Origin: Petrosia ficiformis
Lineage: Eukaryota > Porifera > Demospongiae > Haplosclerida > Petrosiidae
DNA: 64,000 bases
Reading direction: 5' to 3'
NCBI GenBank assembly: GCA_947044365.1
Contig: OX345644.1
Location: 141,001 to 205,000, forward strand
The position numbers and the translations under genes were made by a program. Below the pieces are notes generated by a model, which made no database searches, was not told where the DNA came from, and worked only from the letters and a program-made list of their open reading frames with translations. Of this stretch, positions 1-27,659 are shown piece by piece; the first letter of the stretch is position 1, and each line of letters opens with the position of its first letter.

Positions 1-117
1 TATGGCACATGTAAATTGATCTAATCAAAGTGGTTGATATGTACATGTATATGTACATGTATATGTACATGTTCCTATATAAGGTACATGTAAGTGATAT
101 AATAGAACACCACTTAC

Positions 118-2202
118 CCCAGCCCAAAGAAGGAAGGAAATTCTTCAACTAATAATTGTGTATAGAGCTCTTTACCAGATCCATTAGGACCACACAGTAC
201 TAACATAGGGTATGGTTCATCCAACTGAGTCAACGTACTACATGAATATACATGATAATAATAATTATGTATGTATGTATGTATGTATGTATGTATGTAT
301 GTATGTATGTATGTATGTATGTATGTATGCATGTATGTATATATAATATATATATTAGTGTTGTTTTAGTTTGACAATAACGGCCACTTTCAGTTATACA
401 TGTAGTTATAGTATGCTTAGTATTTCAAACTAGTTGTTACTAAAATAAATAATATTAGGCTTAGTAAAACTGTTTTAGTTTTAGTTACAGTTAACTAAAA
501 CAACAATAGTATGTATGCATGTATGTATATATGTATGTATGCATGTATGTATGTGTGTGTATGTGTGTATGTATACATGTATATATGTATGTGTGTATGT
601 ATGTATGTATGTATGTATACATGTATATATGTATGTGTGTATGTATACATGTATATATGTATGTGTGTATGTATACATGTATATATGTATGTGTGTATGT
701 ATGTATGTATGTATGTATACATGTATATATGTATGTGTGTATGTATACATGTATATATGTATGTGTGTATGTATACATGTATATATGTATGTGTGTATGT
801 ATACATGTATATATGTATGTGTGTATGATTTATGTTTATGTTATAAATATAATAAATAATTACCTGAATCTAAGACGTGTTTGTTTTCGTGCTGCTTTAC
901 TGGTATGTTGCATATGATTCTGAGCTGCTATTACATCAATTGATGGACAATATCTATTTCTTACACACACCTATGGTACAAGACCTCATAATAATAATGG
1001 GCTAATCCAAATATCAACGAATGCATTTGATATCCCCACTAACAAATATGAAATATTTCTATCTACGTACTCTTGAAACACATTTTGAGAGTGTTATCAA
1101 GTTGGGTAGATTACTGTTTTATTGGTTAGATCACTATGTGGATTAACAACCCTTTAATTATAGCAATCATGCTAACTGTAATATATATTTACACAGTATA
1201 TAATTACAGAACATTCTATCAGCAAATTCATATCCCCAAACAAATCATCAGCAAATTAGTTATATAAATAACTCATTACATGATATAAAATTTCCCTTAC
1301 AAGAACTACTAGTTATGATTACAAACAATTAATTGTGTCAGGAAAATTGTATATACTGTCATACGATATTAATGATTATCTGGTATATATCAAATGTCAA
1401 GGGGATTTTTCAAGGATACAAGGTACACTATAGTACATATGTGTATTCAATGATGTACACTATATAGTACACATGTGTATTCAATGATGTACACTATATA
1501 GTACACATGTGTATTCAATGATGTACACTATATAGTACACATGTGTATTCAATGATGTACACTATATAGTACACATGTGTATTCAATGATGTACACTATA
1601 TAGTACACATGTGTATTCAATGATGTACACTATATAGTACACATGTGTATTCAATGATGTACACTATATAGTACACATGTGTATTCAATGATGTACACTA
1701 TATAGTACACATGTGTATTCAATGATGTACACTATATAGTACACATGTGTATGTGTGTATTCAATGATGCATTAATTAAAAGTATATAAAAACAATTATA
1801 ATATAATGAGTAAACCTTCTCCTCCAGGGATATTTTCTGTTCATCAAGATGAGTCAAGTGTTTCAATTCAAAAATAACATATTGTTTATAATTAGGTAAA
1901 GCCTATAATAATATAATAAACATCATGAATTATTAATTATATTATACCTGGATTGGATTTTTCTTTAGATTAAGTTTTGATAACTGACAAAGATTTTGTA
2001 GAAAATGAATTTCATCTAACTCAATTATCTGTTTAAAAAAAATACCATTATGTATATGTACGTATGAATGTATGTATATAAGTATGTATGTATGTATGTA
2101 TGTATGTATGTATGTATATATGTATGTATGTAGGTATGTATGTGTGTATGTATATATGTATGTATGTATGTATGTATGTGTGTATGTATGTATGTATGTA
2201 TG

Positions 2203-2236
<34 letters not shown>

Positions 2237-5200
2237 TGTATGTATGTATGTATGTATATATGTATGCATGTATGTATGTATGTATGTATGTATGTATGTA
2301 TGTATGTATGTATGTATGTATGTATGTATGTATGTATGTACGTACATTCATACATACATACATAAATATGTATGTACTATATATAAGTACCTGGTTCTCT
2401 TCTAAGTTAATTTCTTGAAGGAAGTCAAAACAAGATAGCCCTTTTAAAGTATTAATTTGATTACCAGATAAATTCAGAACCTAATGAATAATTGTATAAT
2501 ACATACCTATGTAAGTATGTATATATAAATATAATAATTATATAACCTGTAATAGTTTGAGTGTGTGTATATTTGATATATAAGATATGTTGTTACCAGC
2601 CTGTGATAAAGACAATAATAACATGATAAACACTAAGAAACAAATAGACAAGCTCAACACATACGAGATTTAAGACTCTTAATGGAAGGTTTTCAAGCCC
2701 ATCAATCTTGTCTATACGATTATCAGCAACACTCAAATATGTAAGACAAGATAAATGTTTGAGACCTTTCAGTTCAGTAATCTGATTACCTTATAAGGAA
2801 TGATGAATATGAATTATTGATGATCATGTAATATACATACCATCTAATATAAGTTTTGTTATTGAAGTATATTGTGATAAATCTTGTGGTATTTCTTCAA
2901 CTTCATTTTGTGAATAATCAACTTCCTAAAATATAATTTCAACATACATAATTACATGTGTACATGTATTATTAGTATGTGTACATATGTACATGTATTA
3001 TTAATATGTGTACATATGTACATGTATCATTAGTATGTGTACATATGTACATGTACATGTACATGTACATGTACATGTATCATAAGTATGTGCACACATA
3101 TGTACATATGTACATGTATCATTAGTATGTGTACATATGTACATGTGTACATGTACATGTATCATAAGTATGTGCACACATATGTACATATGTACATGTA
3201 TCATTAGTATGTGTACATATGTACATATGTACATGTACATGTATCATACGTATGTGCACACATATGTACATATGTACATGTATCATTAGTATGTGTACAT
3301 ATGTACATATGTACATGTACATGTATCATACGTATGTGCACACATATGTACATATGTACATGTATCATTAGTATGTGCACATATGTACATATGTACATGT
3401 ACATGTATCATTAGTATGTGCGCACATATGTACATGTACATGTATCATTAGTATGTGCACACATGCACATATGTACATGTGTACATGTATCATTTGTATA
3501 TTGACAAACCTGTAAGTTACTAGGTGGGACAAAATCTAGTATCTTAGTAATCTTGTTATTAGATACATTAAGATAACATAGATTAGGTAGATTAGACAAT
3601 GACTCCAATCCTGTTGAGAGATATATTATATGTATATGTGTATATAATTACTACATACATAAATACATACATGTACATACATACATACTACATACATACA
3701 TATATGTACATACATACGTACTGTACAATACCTTTGAGTCTATTAAAGGAGAGGTCCAATCGTTGGATAAAGGGATATGATGTTATAAGACTAATATCAG
3801 CTAGACTACATTTCTGATAAAGAGGAGGGGGAGAGAGATGTGGAAAGGCATAGAATAGGAGATGAGGAGTGAGAGGGGGAGGGAGAGGTGGGAGAGGTGA
3901 GGGAGGGAGAGTGTAGTTGAAAATGTGTACATATAAGACTGCATGTAAGTATTTCAATGATATTTGTTGGCAAAGCATGAAAATTTCATTTTCCTTATTT
4001 AAACATTATATAATATAGTATCAATTACTATAACATATTAAATTCCATCCCTTACTAAATAGTATATTTCAAATAATTAATTAAATTCAGTGAATGGCTT
4101 TATGAATGAGATAAGTAGTGATCAATTAGTCTAGACTCTTTCTAAGTGGAGTAGTAATATAATATAATTATTATGATGTCATATGAGGTCATCGTGAGTA
4201 GTAGTTAATTATAGATTACTTATGTTTAACTAATCACATTTTATTTACTTAAATTCTCATAAACACATATGTTTCTTGGAAAGCAGGAAAACACAGCTAT
4301 GCTATACAGTGCAAAGTTTTAATTAATTACCTCACTGAAGTGAAAAACATTGACAGAGAGAGGAGGAAATACCCTTATGTGAATAAAACAGTGTATTATT
4401 GTGTGCTGTCATATTAATGGAATTTAATATTATCACAAGCTGTTATGTGAATCTGATAATGTAATTCATGATACATGATAGATAGAGTGAATTCTAAACA
4501 TGGTTATGACATTATATGAAGAATTAGAAGCCAAAATGAAAATGTCAGGTGGGGATGAACCTAGGACGTTTTAATATCTAGCTGAACACTCTTACCATCT
4601 GAGCCACCAGACTCCTTGATGGGAGAGGAGTGTACTAATCACAAAGCTAGCTTCCCTTATGCAATGAGTCTATATTATTATTTAACTCTTGGAATGATAT
4701 CTAACAAGATACAACTGTGCAGATTCAAATACTTGTTAGATATACATCATGTATTATATCATAGATATTATATAGCTCTACAATATAAGCATGGTTGGTT
4801 GTGTTTATGCTTTTACATATACATATAGTTAAAGTTGAATTTCTTAGGAATGAGGAAATATTAATAATTAAATAAAACTGAAATGAGGAAAAGACTAGAC
4901 CACCCAAACAGCTGCTAGTCTACAAGGAATAGTACAGTATTATAATGGCTCAATCATCATTATTCACTATTATTATTATATATACAACAATAAAAATGAT
5001 TTAGCTGTAAGGGTAGAGTGTATCTTTCTATTTATAGTTGCAAATGGTTTCTATTTATAATTATGAAGAAATTGCTATTGTTTTAGTAATATGAGTCTAT
5101 GTGTCTGTATAGTTCAAAAGGTCACGTGAACACTCTATACAGAGAAGCATTGAGTGTAGTGACCTTTGGATTGTTAAAATGCTATTACTGTACTATATAT

Positions 5201-6159
5201 ATACTGATGATGATGATGTACTATTCTCTTTATTGGTTATGAATTCCAGAGTAGAATTTTTAAAATTAAAAATATACTAAGGACAATATTCTTATTATCA
5301 GTTAATTAAAACTTCCTTTTTATGTACATAACAATACATACTATTTTATTAAAGGAATTTAACAACATTGGTTAATAATCTATTTAAGAATACACACAGT
5401 ACTGTAGATATTAGACAGGTTACTAAAGGTAATAATTGAAAAGTGGAAAACACCAAATATCAAAAGCATATCCAGAATTCACTAGAGATGATTTTATTTG
5501 CTCCTAAGCTAATATTAACAAATGTATATGCACTACCGAGTGTTCAACCCACTGGAGATCAATGTTGTACATAGATCTAATCCCCTATTTAGTATTAATA
5601 TACACACCTCCAATGACAAATGTAGAAATGCCATTGTTGTACCACCTGTTGTAAATCCAAGTTGAGTGAATCCATCTCGTATTAGTTGCTTTGTTAATAC
5701 ACCATTCTATAATAGTTATATTATAATTATATAAAGCATGTGAATATATAATATATACATAATATATATATATACATAATATATATATATATATATATAT
5801 ATAATAGTCAATTGCATATATATATATATACATATTATGTATGTATAATATAATTATCATATATATATATAGATATAGGTGATGGCTGAGTGGTCTAGTC
5901 ACTCAGTTTACTACTGAAGTTAAGCCACACTGAGCAGGAATATTAAAATGATGGGTAATTATTGTTCATTGTGGTAAGTAGACGAGCTCCACCCAGGATC
6001 TGAATAATTACTCTTTACCTGATTAAAATCTCTTGTAGACTCAGGAGGATTTGTGGTGGTTTCTGAAGTTTGAACAAATGATTGACACAAGTCTGTTATG
6101 TGCTGTTCTCCATGCCATCCAGTTCCTTCTGACAATAAGTCCGGACTTATGGCAGCCAT
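118..6159 (-). CDS. LRGUK: LRGUK, leucine-rich repeat and guanylate kinase domain protein (partial, 3' end outside window)
   Basis: Twelve exons were traced on the minus strand: 6159-6019, 5706-5608, 3813-3732, 3610-3510, 2925-2841, 2789-2665, 2600-2547, 2480-2391, 2028-1948, 1902-1816, 970-864 and 237-118. They encode 390 residues before a donor at 117, and the rest lies left of the window. From about residue 80 there are consecutive LRRs (e.g. IQRLDLSFNRLK, LCYLNVSNNKI, LTYLSVADNRI). The last exon enters a guanylate kinase-type domain with the P-loop GPNGSGK at about residues 367-373, preceded by LDEPYPMLVL, a junction I associate with LRGUK. In mammals LRGUK acts in sperm axoneme and manchette formation. 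The start ATG at 6159 is the first in-frame Met and faces the neighbouring gene across 226 bp. The 1.8-kb intron 2 holds tRNA-like fragments; other introns carry microsatellites. The order LRR then kinase makes a MAGUK unlikely. Confidence 0.88.
511..830. repeat. (ATGT)n-rich satellite with ATACATGTATATATGT units
   Basis: About eight units of 46-50 bp built from GTGTGTATGTATACATGTAT then ATATGTAT. It lies in the LRGUK intron between exons 11 and 12. A shorter (ATGT)n lies at 266-330. Confidence 0.9.
1420..1765. repeat. 34-bp minisatellite
   Basis: Nine to ten near-perfect copies of GTACACTATATAGTACACAT then GTGTATTCAATGAT, in an LRGUK intron. The unit contains two palindromes (ACTATATAGT and ACACATGTGT). 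Confidence 0.95.
2085..2345. repeat. (ATGT)n microsatellite
   Basis: An ATGT array with occasional ATAT and GTGT units, in the LRGUK intron between exons 8 and 9. Confidence 0.95.
2950..3495. repeat. 82-bp minisatellite
   Basis: Units of 82 bp anchored by CATAAGTATGTGCACACATA or CATACGTATGTGCACACATA near 3081, 3163, 3245 and 3327, plus shorter flanking units. It lies in the LRGUK intron between exons 4 and 5. Confidence 0.9.
3820..3915 (-). repeat. Long polypyrimidine tract upstream of LRGUK exon 3
   Basis: The plus strand is nearly pure A/G, so the LRGUK transcript has about 90 pyrimidine-rich nt ending at the acceptor before 3813. Confidence 0.7.
4551..4615 (-). other. tRNA-like (Pol III promoter) fragment
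   Basis: On the minus strand an A box TGGCTCAGATGG (4606-4595) and a B box GGTTCATCCCC (4561-4551) are spaced as in a tRNA gene, but stems do not close. It is a tRNA pseudogene or SINE head within LRGUK intron 2. Confidence 0.5.
5748..5875. repeat. (TA)n-rich tract
   Basis: AT dinucleotide runs with ATATTATGTATG interruptions in LRGUK intron 1. Confidence 0.85.
5878..5940 (+). other. tRNA-like A-box fragment
   Basis: TGATGGCTGAGTGGTCTAG carries a perfect Pol III A box (TGGCTGAGTGG, 5883-5893) as in tRNA-Leu/Ser. It is followed by CTGAAGTTAAGCCACACTGA, which is loosely 5S-like. No B box is seen, so it is at most a SINE or tRNA relic. Confidence 0.35.
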
Positions 6160-6385
6160 ATTGTTTGTTCAATTATGTAGTCATAGTAACGCTATATAAT
6201 GCGATGCGCTCGCTGCGCACGTTGTTCCTATAAAAAGGATGTAAGTCTCATAACTTCTTCAGATATTCCTGCAAATTATATCGTAATCAATAAATATTAC
6301 TGCAAGAAGTTAATAATCGATACAGGTGAGTTGTTTATCCAACACCAGCAAACCCACACTAATAAATACCTTTTGTTTTGACAGC
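6160..6385. promoter_or_regulatory. Bidirectional promoter, LRGUK / ZU5-UPA-like gene
   Basis: The 226 bp between divergent start codons hold a TATA-like CTATAAAAAGG at 6229-6239 on the plus strand. A probable 5' UTR exon of the right-hand gene ends at 6325 (ATACAG followed by GTGAGT), with an acceptor TTTTGACAG just before its ATG. A half-match to the RFX X-box (GTTACTATGAC, minus strand) lies at 6180-6190. The LRGUK ATG sits in ATATGGCTGCC, similar to a YY1 site. Confidence 0.55.
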
Positions 6386-9300
6386 ATGACTTCATATCTT
6401 CAAGTTCCAGCTCCAGCGCGACCTCGCACTAGTAAGATCAGCATACACAAGATAAGCACGACTCCCCCTGGTACTCCTATGGAAGAACAAAGTAGTGACG
6501 AAGAGGAGTGTTGCCTGATAGATATGGATGAGATGTCGCCTGATGAATCAGAAGACGACTCAACTGTACAGCTACTGTTCAGCAAGATCTACGTGGATCC
6601 ATTGCAGGAAGTATTCGAGGGCCTTGATAGTGTTGCTGCAGAGATTCTGCGTACTGGAAAATTCACTGTAACAGGAGAAACTGGAAGTAAGAAAGCATAC
6701 AAGTGTCTATGCATGTGCATTACACCCATTAATTTATTCATGTAGATATGGACTTTGTTCAGCCTCTACTATTCAGTCTCCAAGCTACAGAGCCAGAACT
6801 GACTATCCTTCTCCCCCAACTCATGCAGAATCCATTCTTCAATCAGAAAGATCAGTCTGGAAGTTTAGGTTTCACATCAAGTATTGCAGCAGATAATCTT
6901 CTCCGCAATGGTCACATTCGACTAGGGGTTCGAGTTGATAATCTGATATATCAGCTTTTATCATCACACTGCTGCAAAGGGCCGGGATCCAGGCAAGCTG
7001 ATGCACTGATGGAGACAGCATTCAAGACAACCTACAATTTACCCAATTCAATGATGAAGTTCACACGAGCCTGTGAAAATCCTCCTCCTCTTGTTACTAT
7101 GGGTTACACACAGGAGACTCCTCTTCCAGCTCTGGAATCATCTGACGGCTCAGATGAAGAAAAAGAGGATTTTTACAATCATAGAATATCTTCTAGTTCG
7201 GGAATTAGCACAATGAGTCCACGAGATAAGTCATCTTCTTTTATCAGTGAATCAGGGAATGCAGATCTTCCCTTCCCTGGTACTTTAACAAGAAATGATG
7301 AGCTCAAAAACCCATTAAAAAGATGTTCATCTACTGGAAGAAGAGACAGTTATGCAGGTATGAGTCCATTTAGAGGAAGAGGTGAATCTAGAGACTCTAG
7401 AGATTCGATCGCGAGAAGTTCAATCAGCTCTTCTTCCTCCTTAAAACTATTCTACGAACCAAACACATGGCATGTAGATCTTCCTCATCCTGAAGATACT
7501 GTTATTGGTAGTTATGGAGATAACTCCTATCCAATATTAATGTGGAATCCAGATCTTAAAGTGCATTTTCAAATAGGATCAAAACTCGGTACAATGTCAT
7601 CAACCACGGCAAATGTTAGTTCCGATAAAACTTCATTATCATTACATATTCTAAATACCAGTGGTGTTACAATCGCATTCTCACTCCGTTCGTATCGCCA
7701 ATCTTTGTTGTTTCGTTCGCATATAATATATCCCAGCGAAGGACTACACATATTACACCCAGGAGAAGAATTATGGAAAGATGTTGACGTCATACGTAGT
7801 AAAGTTGAACGTGAGGAACATCTTATAATAGACCTAATGGTGTGCAGTCTGGGTGAGGAAAGATCTTGGAATATTCAAAGACGATATGCAGTGTTGAAAG
7901 TTTTTGACAGGTGTGATTTCTAATAACAATTATCTGTAAACTTACAAATGTTATTATATTCCTCCACAGCACCCCTGATCAACACAGGCTACTGAGGAAA
8001 CTGTCGAGAAGTAAAGAAACACAACCTGGACCTTTGAATTGGAATCGTAGAGTAAGTTTGTTTAGTGTAGGCATGCTTGTGGGTTTTATTGTTTATATAA
8101 ATCACTCCCTAGTAATAAAACATTTTATTAATTGAAACCCTATTGTTGCACTTTGTGGTTTTAACAAATATATATTTTCTACAGGATTTGGCCAGTACAA
8201 TGAAGCAAGTGATGCTACATGGTTTACAATCAGTTGTAAAAAACAAATTGGATGAAGCAGAAATAATATTCACACAAGCTCTCCATCTTCCCATGTTTCA
8301 AAGAGTACCACTAAAAGCATTTGCTTACGTTTGTCTTGCAGTGGTTGCAAATAAAAGGAGAAAGAGAGTTAAACAGTAAGTTTGTCATTGGTTGAAAATA
8401 GATTAATTTTCACTACAAAGTGTTTACATTCATTGCATAGAACTGTAACCCAATAGTTCAATGTTTTTATAAACTGTGACATAGTGATGATCATATTACT
8501 ATTGACTGTTTTGTTATTTTCTAGGAGTAGAGTTTCTCATGTCCTCAAACTAATTATTAGTTTGGATAAACTGATAGAGGCTTGTGATTCAGCTGCAACT
8601 TCACAAATGAGAATGCCAAAAATGATTGCACTTGTCAAACAACTCAAGAAGGAACTAAATCCTCCTAAAATCATAGAAGACACTAAAGAAATTGGTAAGT
8701 TGTGAATCATTGGCTTTGATCCTAACCACCTGTATGTGTAGGTTGTAGACCAAGCTATATACTTGCATAATGTTATAGTTTTTTCAGCATGAATCTCTTT
8801 TTATTTCTAATCTTCTCTCAATATGTAATTACATTATTATAATATACTATTATATAGCTAAAAAACCTATCAGAGAAGAAATGACCAAATCGATTACTGA
8901 AAATGGACAGGCTCTTGATCTCAATGACACGAGTCTCCTTATCCCTGGAGGGGCAGTACCTCAACCCACTCAAGTTACTCTTAGTTCTATGAATGCTGAA
9001 GAAATACATCAAAGTATCCAGTCTTCCTCGTGGGCTAGTATGCTTACTATTCATGCTTGTATTAACATCCAATGCAGTCCACCTGTTGAGAGATTCTCCA
9101 AGCCTGTGATAGCAACTGTATTTGTACCAGAAGGTGCTTCGTTGCCATCTCCTCCTTTTCGTTTGTTACAAAGTAACTATATGAGTAATTGGGTTGACAT
9201 AACAGATCAACCTACTACAGAAGTGACTAGTAGCAGAGACAGATTAACGATTAGAACAGATTATACTGGATGGTTAGCTGTTGCTTCTGTCAACATAGAT

Positions 9301-9750
9301 ATGTCACAGATTATGCAAATGGCAGTCAAATCTGTATTTTCTGAAGAGCCAATTGTACTACAAGTTAATGTATTCAGTTGCACGTTTCCAGAGAATGTAC
9401 AAATCTCTGCATTTATTTCACCAGTTTCAAAAGATGAAAGCGGTACAATTCACAAAATGGATCCTCCTAAAGGTCACAAAAGAATATCATTTCCACATTC
9501 CTTCAAAGCTTATAAAGGACATAGAATGCAACTTGAACTTCAGGGTAAGATGAAACCAGATGGAAATGGAAGTTTAATATCTGAATATCGTGTTGATGGA
9601 TCATTAGACACTATTATGGAGAAATCAGTATATTTAACTGATGAATCAAACAGACTAAATGGTAGACTTGTTATTAGTACATTCTGTAATTCACACAATC
9701 ATTGGGAAATCATTCAAGAGATTAACTTATCTTCCTCATCTCAGTTATGA
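6386..9750 (+). CDS. ZU5 and UPA-like domain protein without death domain (933 aa, family not recognised)
   Basis: Six exons: 6386-6686, 6746-7910, 7970-8051, 8185-8375, 8525-8694 and 8858-9750; 2802 nt, 933 residues. Residues about 30-60 are acidic. About 60-190 form an unrecognised, apparently folded region. About 200-290 are Ser-rich and low in complexity, followed by an unrecognised beta-rich stretch up to about 400. Residues about 440-630 are helical (containing EIIFTQALHLP and VLKLIISLDKL) and could be TPR-like. From about 650 a ZU5-type domain is suggested by LNDTSLLIPGGAVPQPTQVT, followed by a region resembling the UPA domain of UNC5, PIDD and ankyrins. The protein ends at SSSSQL with no death domain. 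In known families ZU5-UPA acts as an autoinhibitory or autoprocessing module; no function can be assigned here. A 5' UTR exon probably ends at 6325. Coding is confident, the domain call moderate. Confidence 0.75.
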
Positions 9751-9991
9751 TATTACTGTAACACACAAACACATTGACTTATTCACAAATAATATTCACT
9801 CTGTGTTATAATTATATTTTATCATGCAATATTTGTATAATGATGTATATTTACGTACACGTGTTTTAATAATATTCATGATCTTTAATTATGTCAAATA
9901 TTTAAGAATACAAATTTATTTGTAGTACAAAATATAAATTATAATTTTTCATTACTCAACAAAAGGTCTATATATAGTTAATAATAAAAAA

Positions 9992-25435
<15,444 letters not shown>

Positions 25436-25489
25436 ACAATATTGGATCAATTGTTATTTTGTAGCACATTAATTTTGTTATTTTTAGCA

Positions 25490-26160
25490 CAGGATGTATT
25501 TCGAGTTTTTTTCGCCATTTTTAGCTGTGTTGCTAGTAATATTTGCTATTTTTAGCACTGTTACTATATTTAGAAACAGTTGCTATTTTTAGTACAGGAT
25601 GTACTATGTCTAGTAACATCTGCTATTTTTAGTACAGGATGTACTATATTTAGTAACATCTGCTATTTTTAGTACTGGATGTACTATATTTAGTAACATC
25701 TGCTATTTTAGTACAGGATGTACTATATTTAGTAACATCTGCTATGTTTAGTACTGGATGTACTATATTAACATGTGCTATTTTAAGTACGGGATGTACT
25801 ATATTTAGTAACATCTGCTATTTTTAGTACTGGATGTACTATATTTAGTAACATCTGCTATTTTTAGTACTGGATGTACTATATTTAGTAACATCTGCTA
25901 TTTTTAGTACAGGATGTACCATATTTAGTAACATCTGCTATTTTTAGTACTGGATGTACTATATTTAATAACATCTGCTATTTTTAGTACTGGATGTAAT
26001 ATATTTAGTAACATCTGCTATTTTAAGTACTGTATGTACTATATTTAGTAACATCTGCTATTTTTAGTACTGGATGTACTCTATTTAGCTATTTTAAGTA
26101 CTGGATGTACTCTATTTAGCTATTTTAAGTACTGGATGTACTATATTTAGCACCATTTAT
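25490..26160. repeat. 40-bp minisatellite between convergent genes
   Basis: About 14-16 tandem copies of a 40-bp unit (TAACATCTGCTATTTTTAGT then ACTGGATGTACTATATTTAG) with a few shortened units. It fills almost the whole space between the SLC35E3 stop at 25435 and the YIPF6 stop at 26189, so both 3' UTRs must end in or cross it. Confidence 0.85.
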
Positions 26161-26188
26161 TATTGAATATTAATTTATAAACAATATT

Positions 26189-27582
26189 TTATAATAAACT
26201 GTTTGTTTGAGCTAATATTAAACAGCTGATGGCAAAATAGAACAGGAAGATGGGATAGACAGCTAATGCTTTCCTATCTGATGGCAAGTAATCCGATAAA
26301 AATCCTAAAGAAGCTATTAGATAAAGATGATGTCATATGATGTAATAATGATGTCATACACTTACCCCAAACAGCCCACAATAAGCTAACATTAACAACA
26401 ACTAATCTTATTATTAGTACAACAGATGAAGGAAGAGGTATAGTTAAAAGAAGACGAGATATCATAACAGCTATTGTGAGAGGGAGGAGACAATAGCCAA
26501 GGGTACAGACACATTGAAAGAATGACCTATGGATAATAAGATCATGTGATTGTCATGTGACTTAGACAACATACACTTTTCCTTTTAGTAGCTGTGCATT
26601 GATAGTAACGACAGCAGCTCCTCCCCATACCATTACAAATACATGCACAAAATGTATAGTAGGCTCTTCAGTGCTTCCATGTCCTGAACCATGAAGAAGA
26701 CTAACAATGAATAGAAAGATAAAGGGATGAATAGATAGATAGATAGATAGATAGAGTGATAAATAGATAGATAGAGGGATGCAGAGATGATGATGGGTTG
26801 ATATATAAATGGATTGCTAGAGAGCTAGATAGATACATGGAGAGAAGGATGAATAGATATACATGATTAAATACGAGAAGGAAATATCGTAGATAGGTGA
26901 ATATTAAGATTAGAAACTGATATACTAACATTCCTAACAGTAGACATAGTAACAATGGTCCCCACAAGTCCCCTATGTGTGTATATATGTATGTATGTAT
27001 GTGTATATGTATGTGTATATGTATATGTATGCATGTATGTGTGTGTATGTATGTATATATGTGTGAGTATATGTATGTGTGTATATGTATGTGTATACGT
27101 ATGTGTATATGTATGTGTATATGTATGCATGTATGTGTGTGTATGTATGTATATATGTATGGGTATGTGTATATGTATGTATGTATGTGTGTGTATGTAT
27201 GTATATATGTATGAGTATATGTATGTGTGTGTATGTATGTGTATACATATGTGTATATGTATGAGTATATGTATAATTATTGCGTGTGTATGCATGAGTG
27301 TATGATGTGTATATGTATGTGTATATAAATAATTAAAACAAATAAAAAATGGAATACTTCTTACAGTTATGTAATAGAGTCTTGCTTCTTCCAGGTACGA
27401 TCACATGCCAACATTTCACCATTATTGCCTTCAAGTCTCGTTGCTATGGAAACACATGTATACATTCTCATTACAAATTAAATAGCACTTACCAATGTAG
27501 CAAGAACAGGTTCATCCAATGTTCCTTCATCATATTCTCCTTCTCTAGACAGATATATCTCTCCACTAACCTCTTCTTCCAT
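26189..27582 (-). CDS. YIPF6: YIPF6, Yip1-domain Golgi membrane protein
   Basis: Six exons: 27582-27493, 27443-27365, 26972-26930, 26700-26575, 26526-26366 and 26304-26189; 204 residues (vertebrates about 236). YIPF proteins are Golgi/ER five-pass proteins that bind Rab GTPases and act in vesicle transport. The N-terminal half matches YIPF6 by GTLDEPVLAT, LKAIMVKCWHVIVPG and WDLWGPLLLCLLLG. The C-terminal half has TINAQLLKGK, TLGYCLLPLTIAV, LLWAVWG and RKALAVYPIFLFYF. Splice phases required two non-obvious donors (GTTAGT after 26930 and GTATGT after 26575), both supported by family alignment. A complex (ATGT)n tract occupies intron 2. It faces SORT1 head to head with only 77 bp between start codons. 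Confidence 0.9.
26980..27330. repeat. Irregular (ATGT/GTGT)n satellite
   Basis: A mixed ATGT, GTGT and ATAT tract with a loose period of about 100 bp, in YIPF6 intron 2. Confidence 0.9.
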
Positions 27583-27659
27583 TCTATTAACCACACCCCT
27601 TTAAATTAATCAGCCACGCCCATCATTAATTAGCAGATCAAGTGACTAGGCTCAGGGCA
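27583..27659. promoter_or_regulatory. Bidirectional promoter, YIPF6 / SORT1
   Basis: Only 77 bp separate the two start codons. The interval holds CCACACCCC and CCACGCCCA, both Sp/KLF-type CACCC boxes, and a TTAATTAG stretch. A strong X-box-like GTTGCTATGGAAAC lies just inside YIPF6 at 27440-27453. Confidence 0.5.

Noticed and set aside
511..917. Long open frames of repeating MYVC/HTYI-type peptides across all ATGT/ACAT arrays
   Set aside because: Tetranucleotide repeats are open in several frames on both strands. They lack start context and family resemblance, and mostly fall in introns.
1420..1765. Regular direct repeats that could suggest a CRISPR array
   Set aside because: Units are contiguous with no unique spacers, and the genome is eukaryotic.
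4335..4376. Candidate small upstream LRGUK exon with a GTAATT donor
   Set aside because: Exons 2 and 3 already join in phase with continuous LRR-cap sequence, and no family match was seen.
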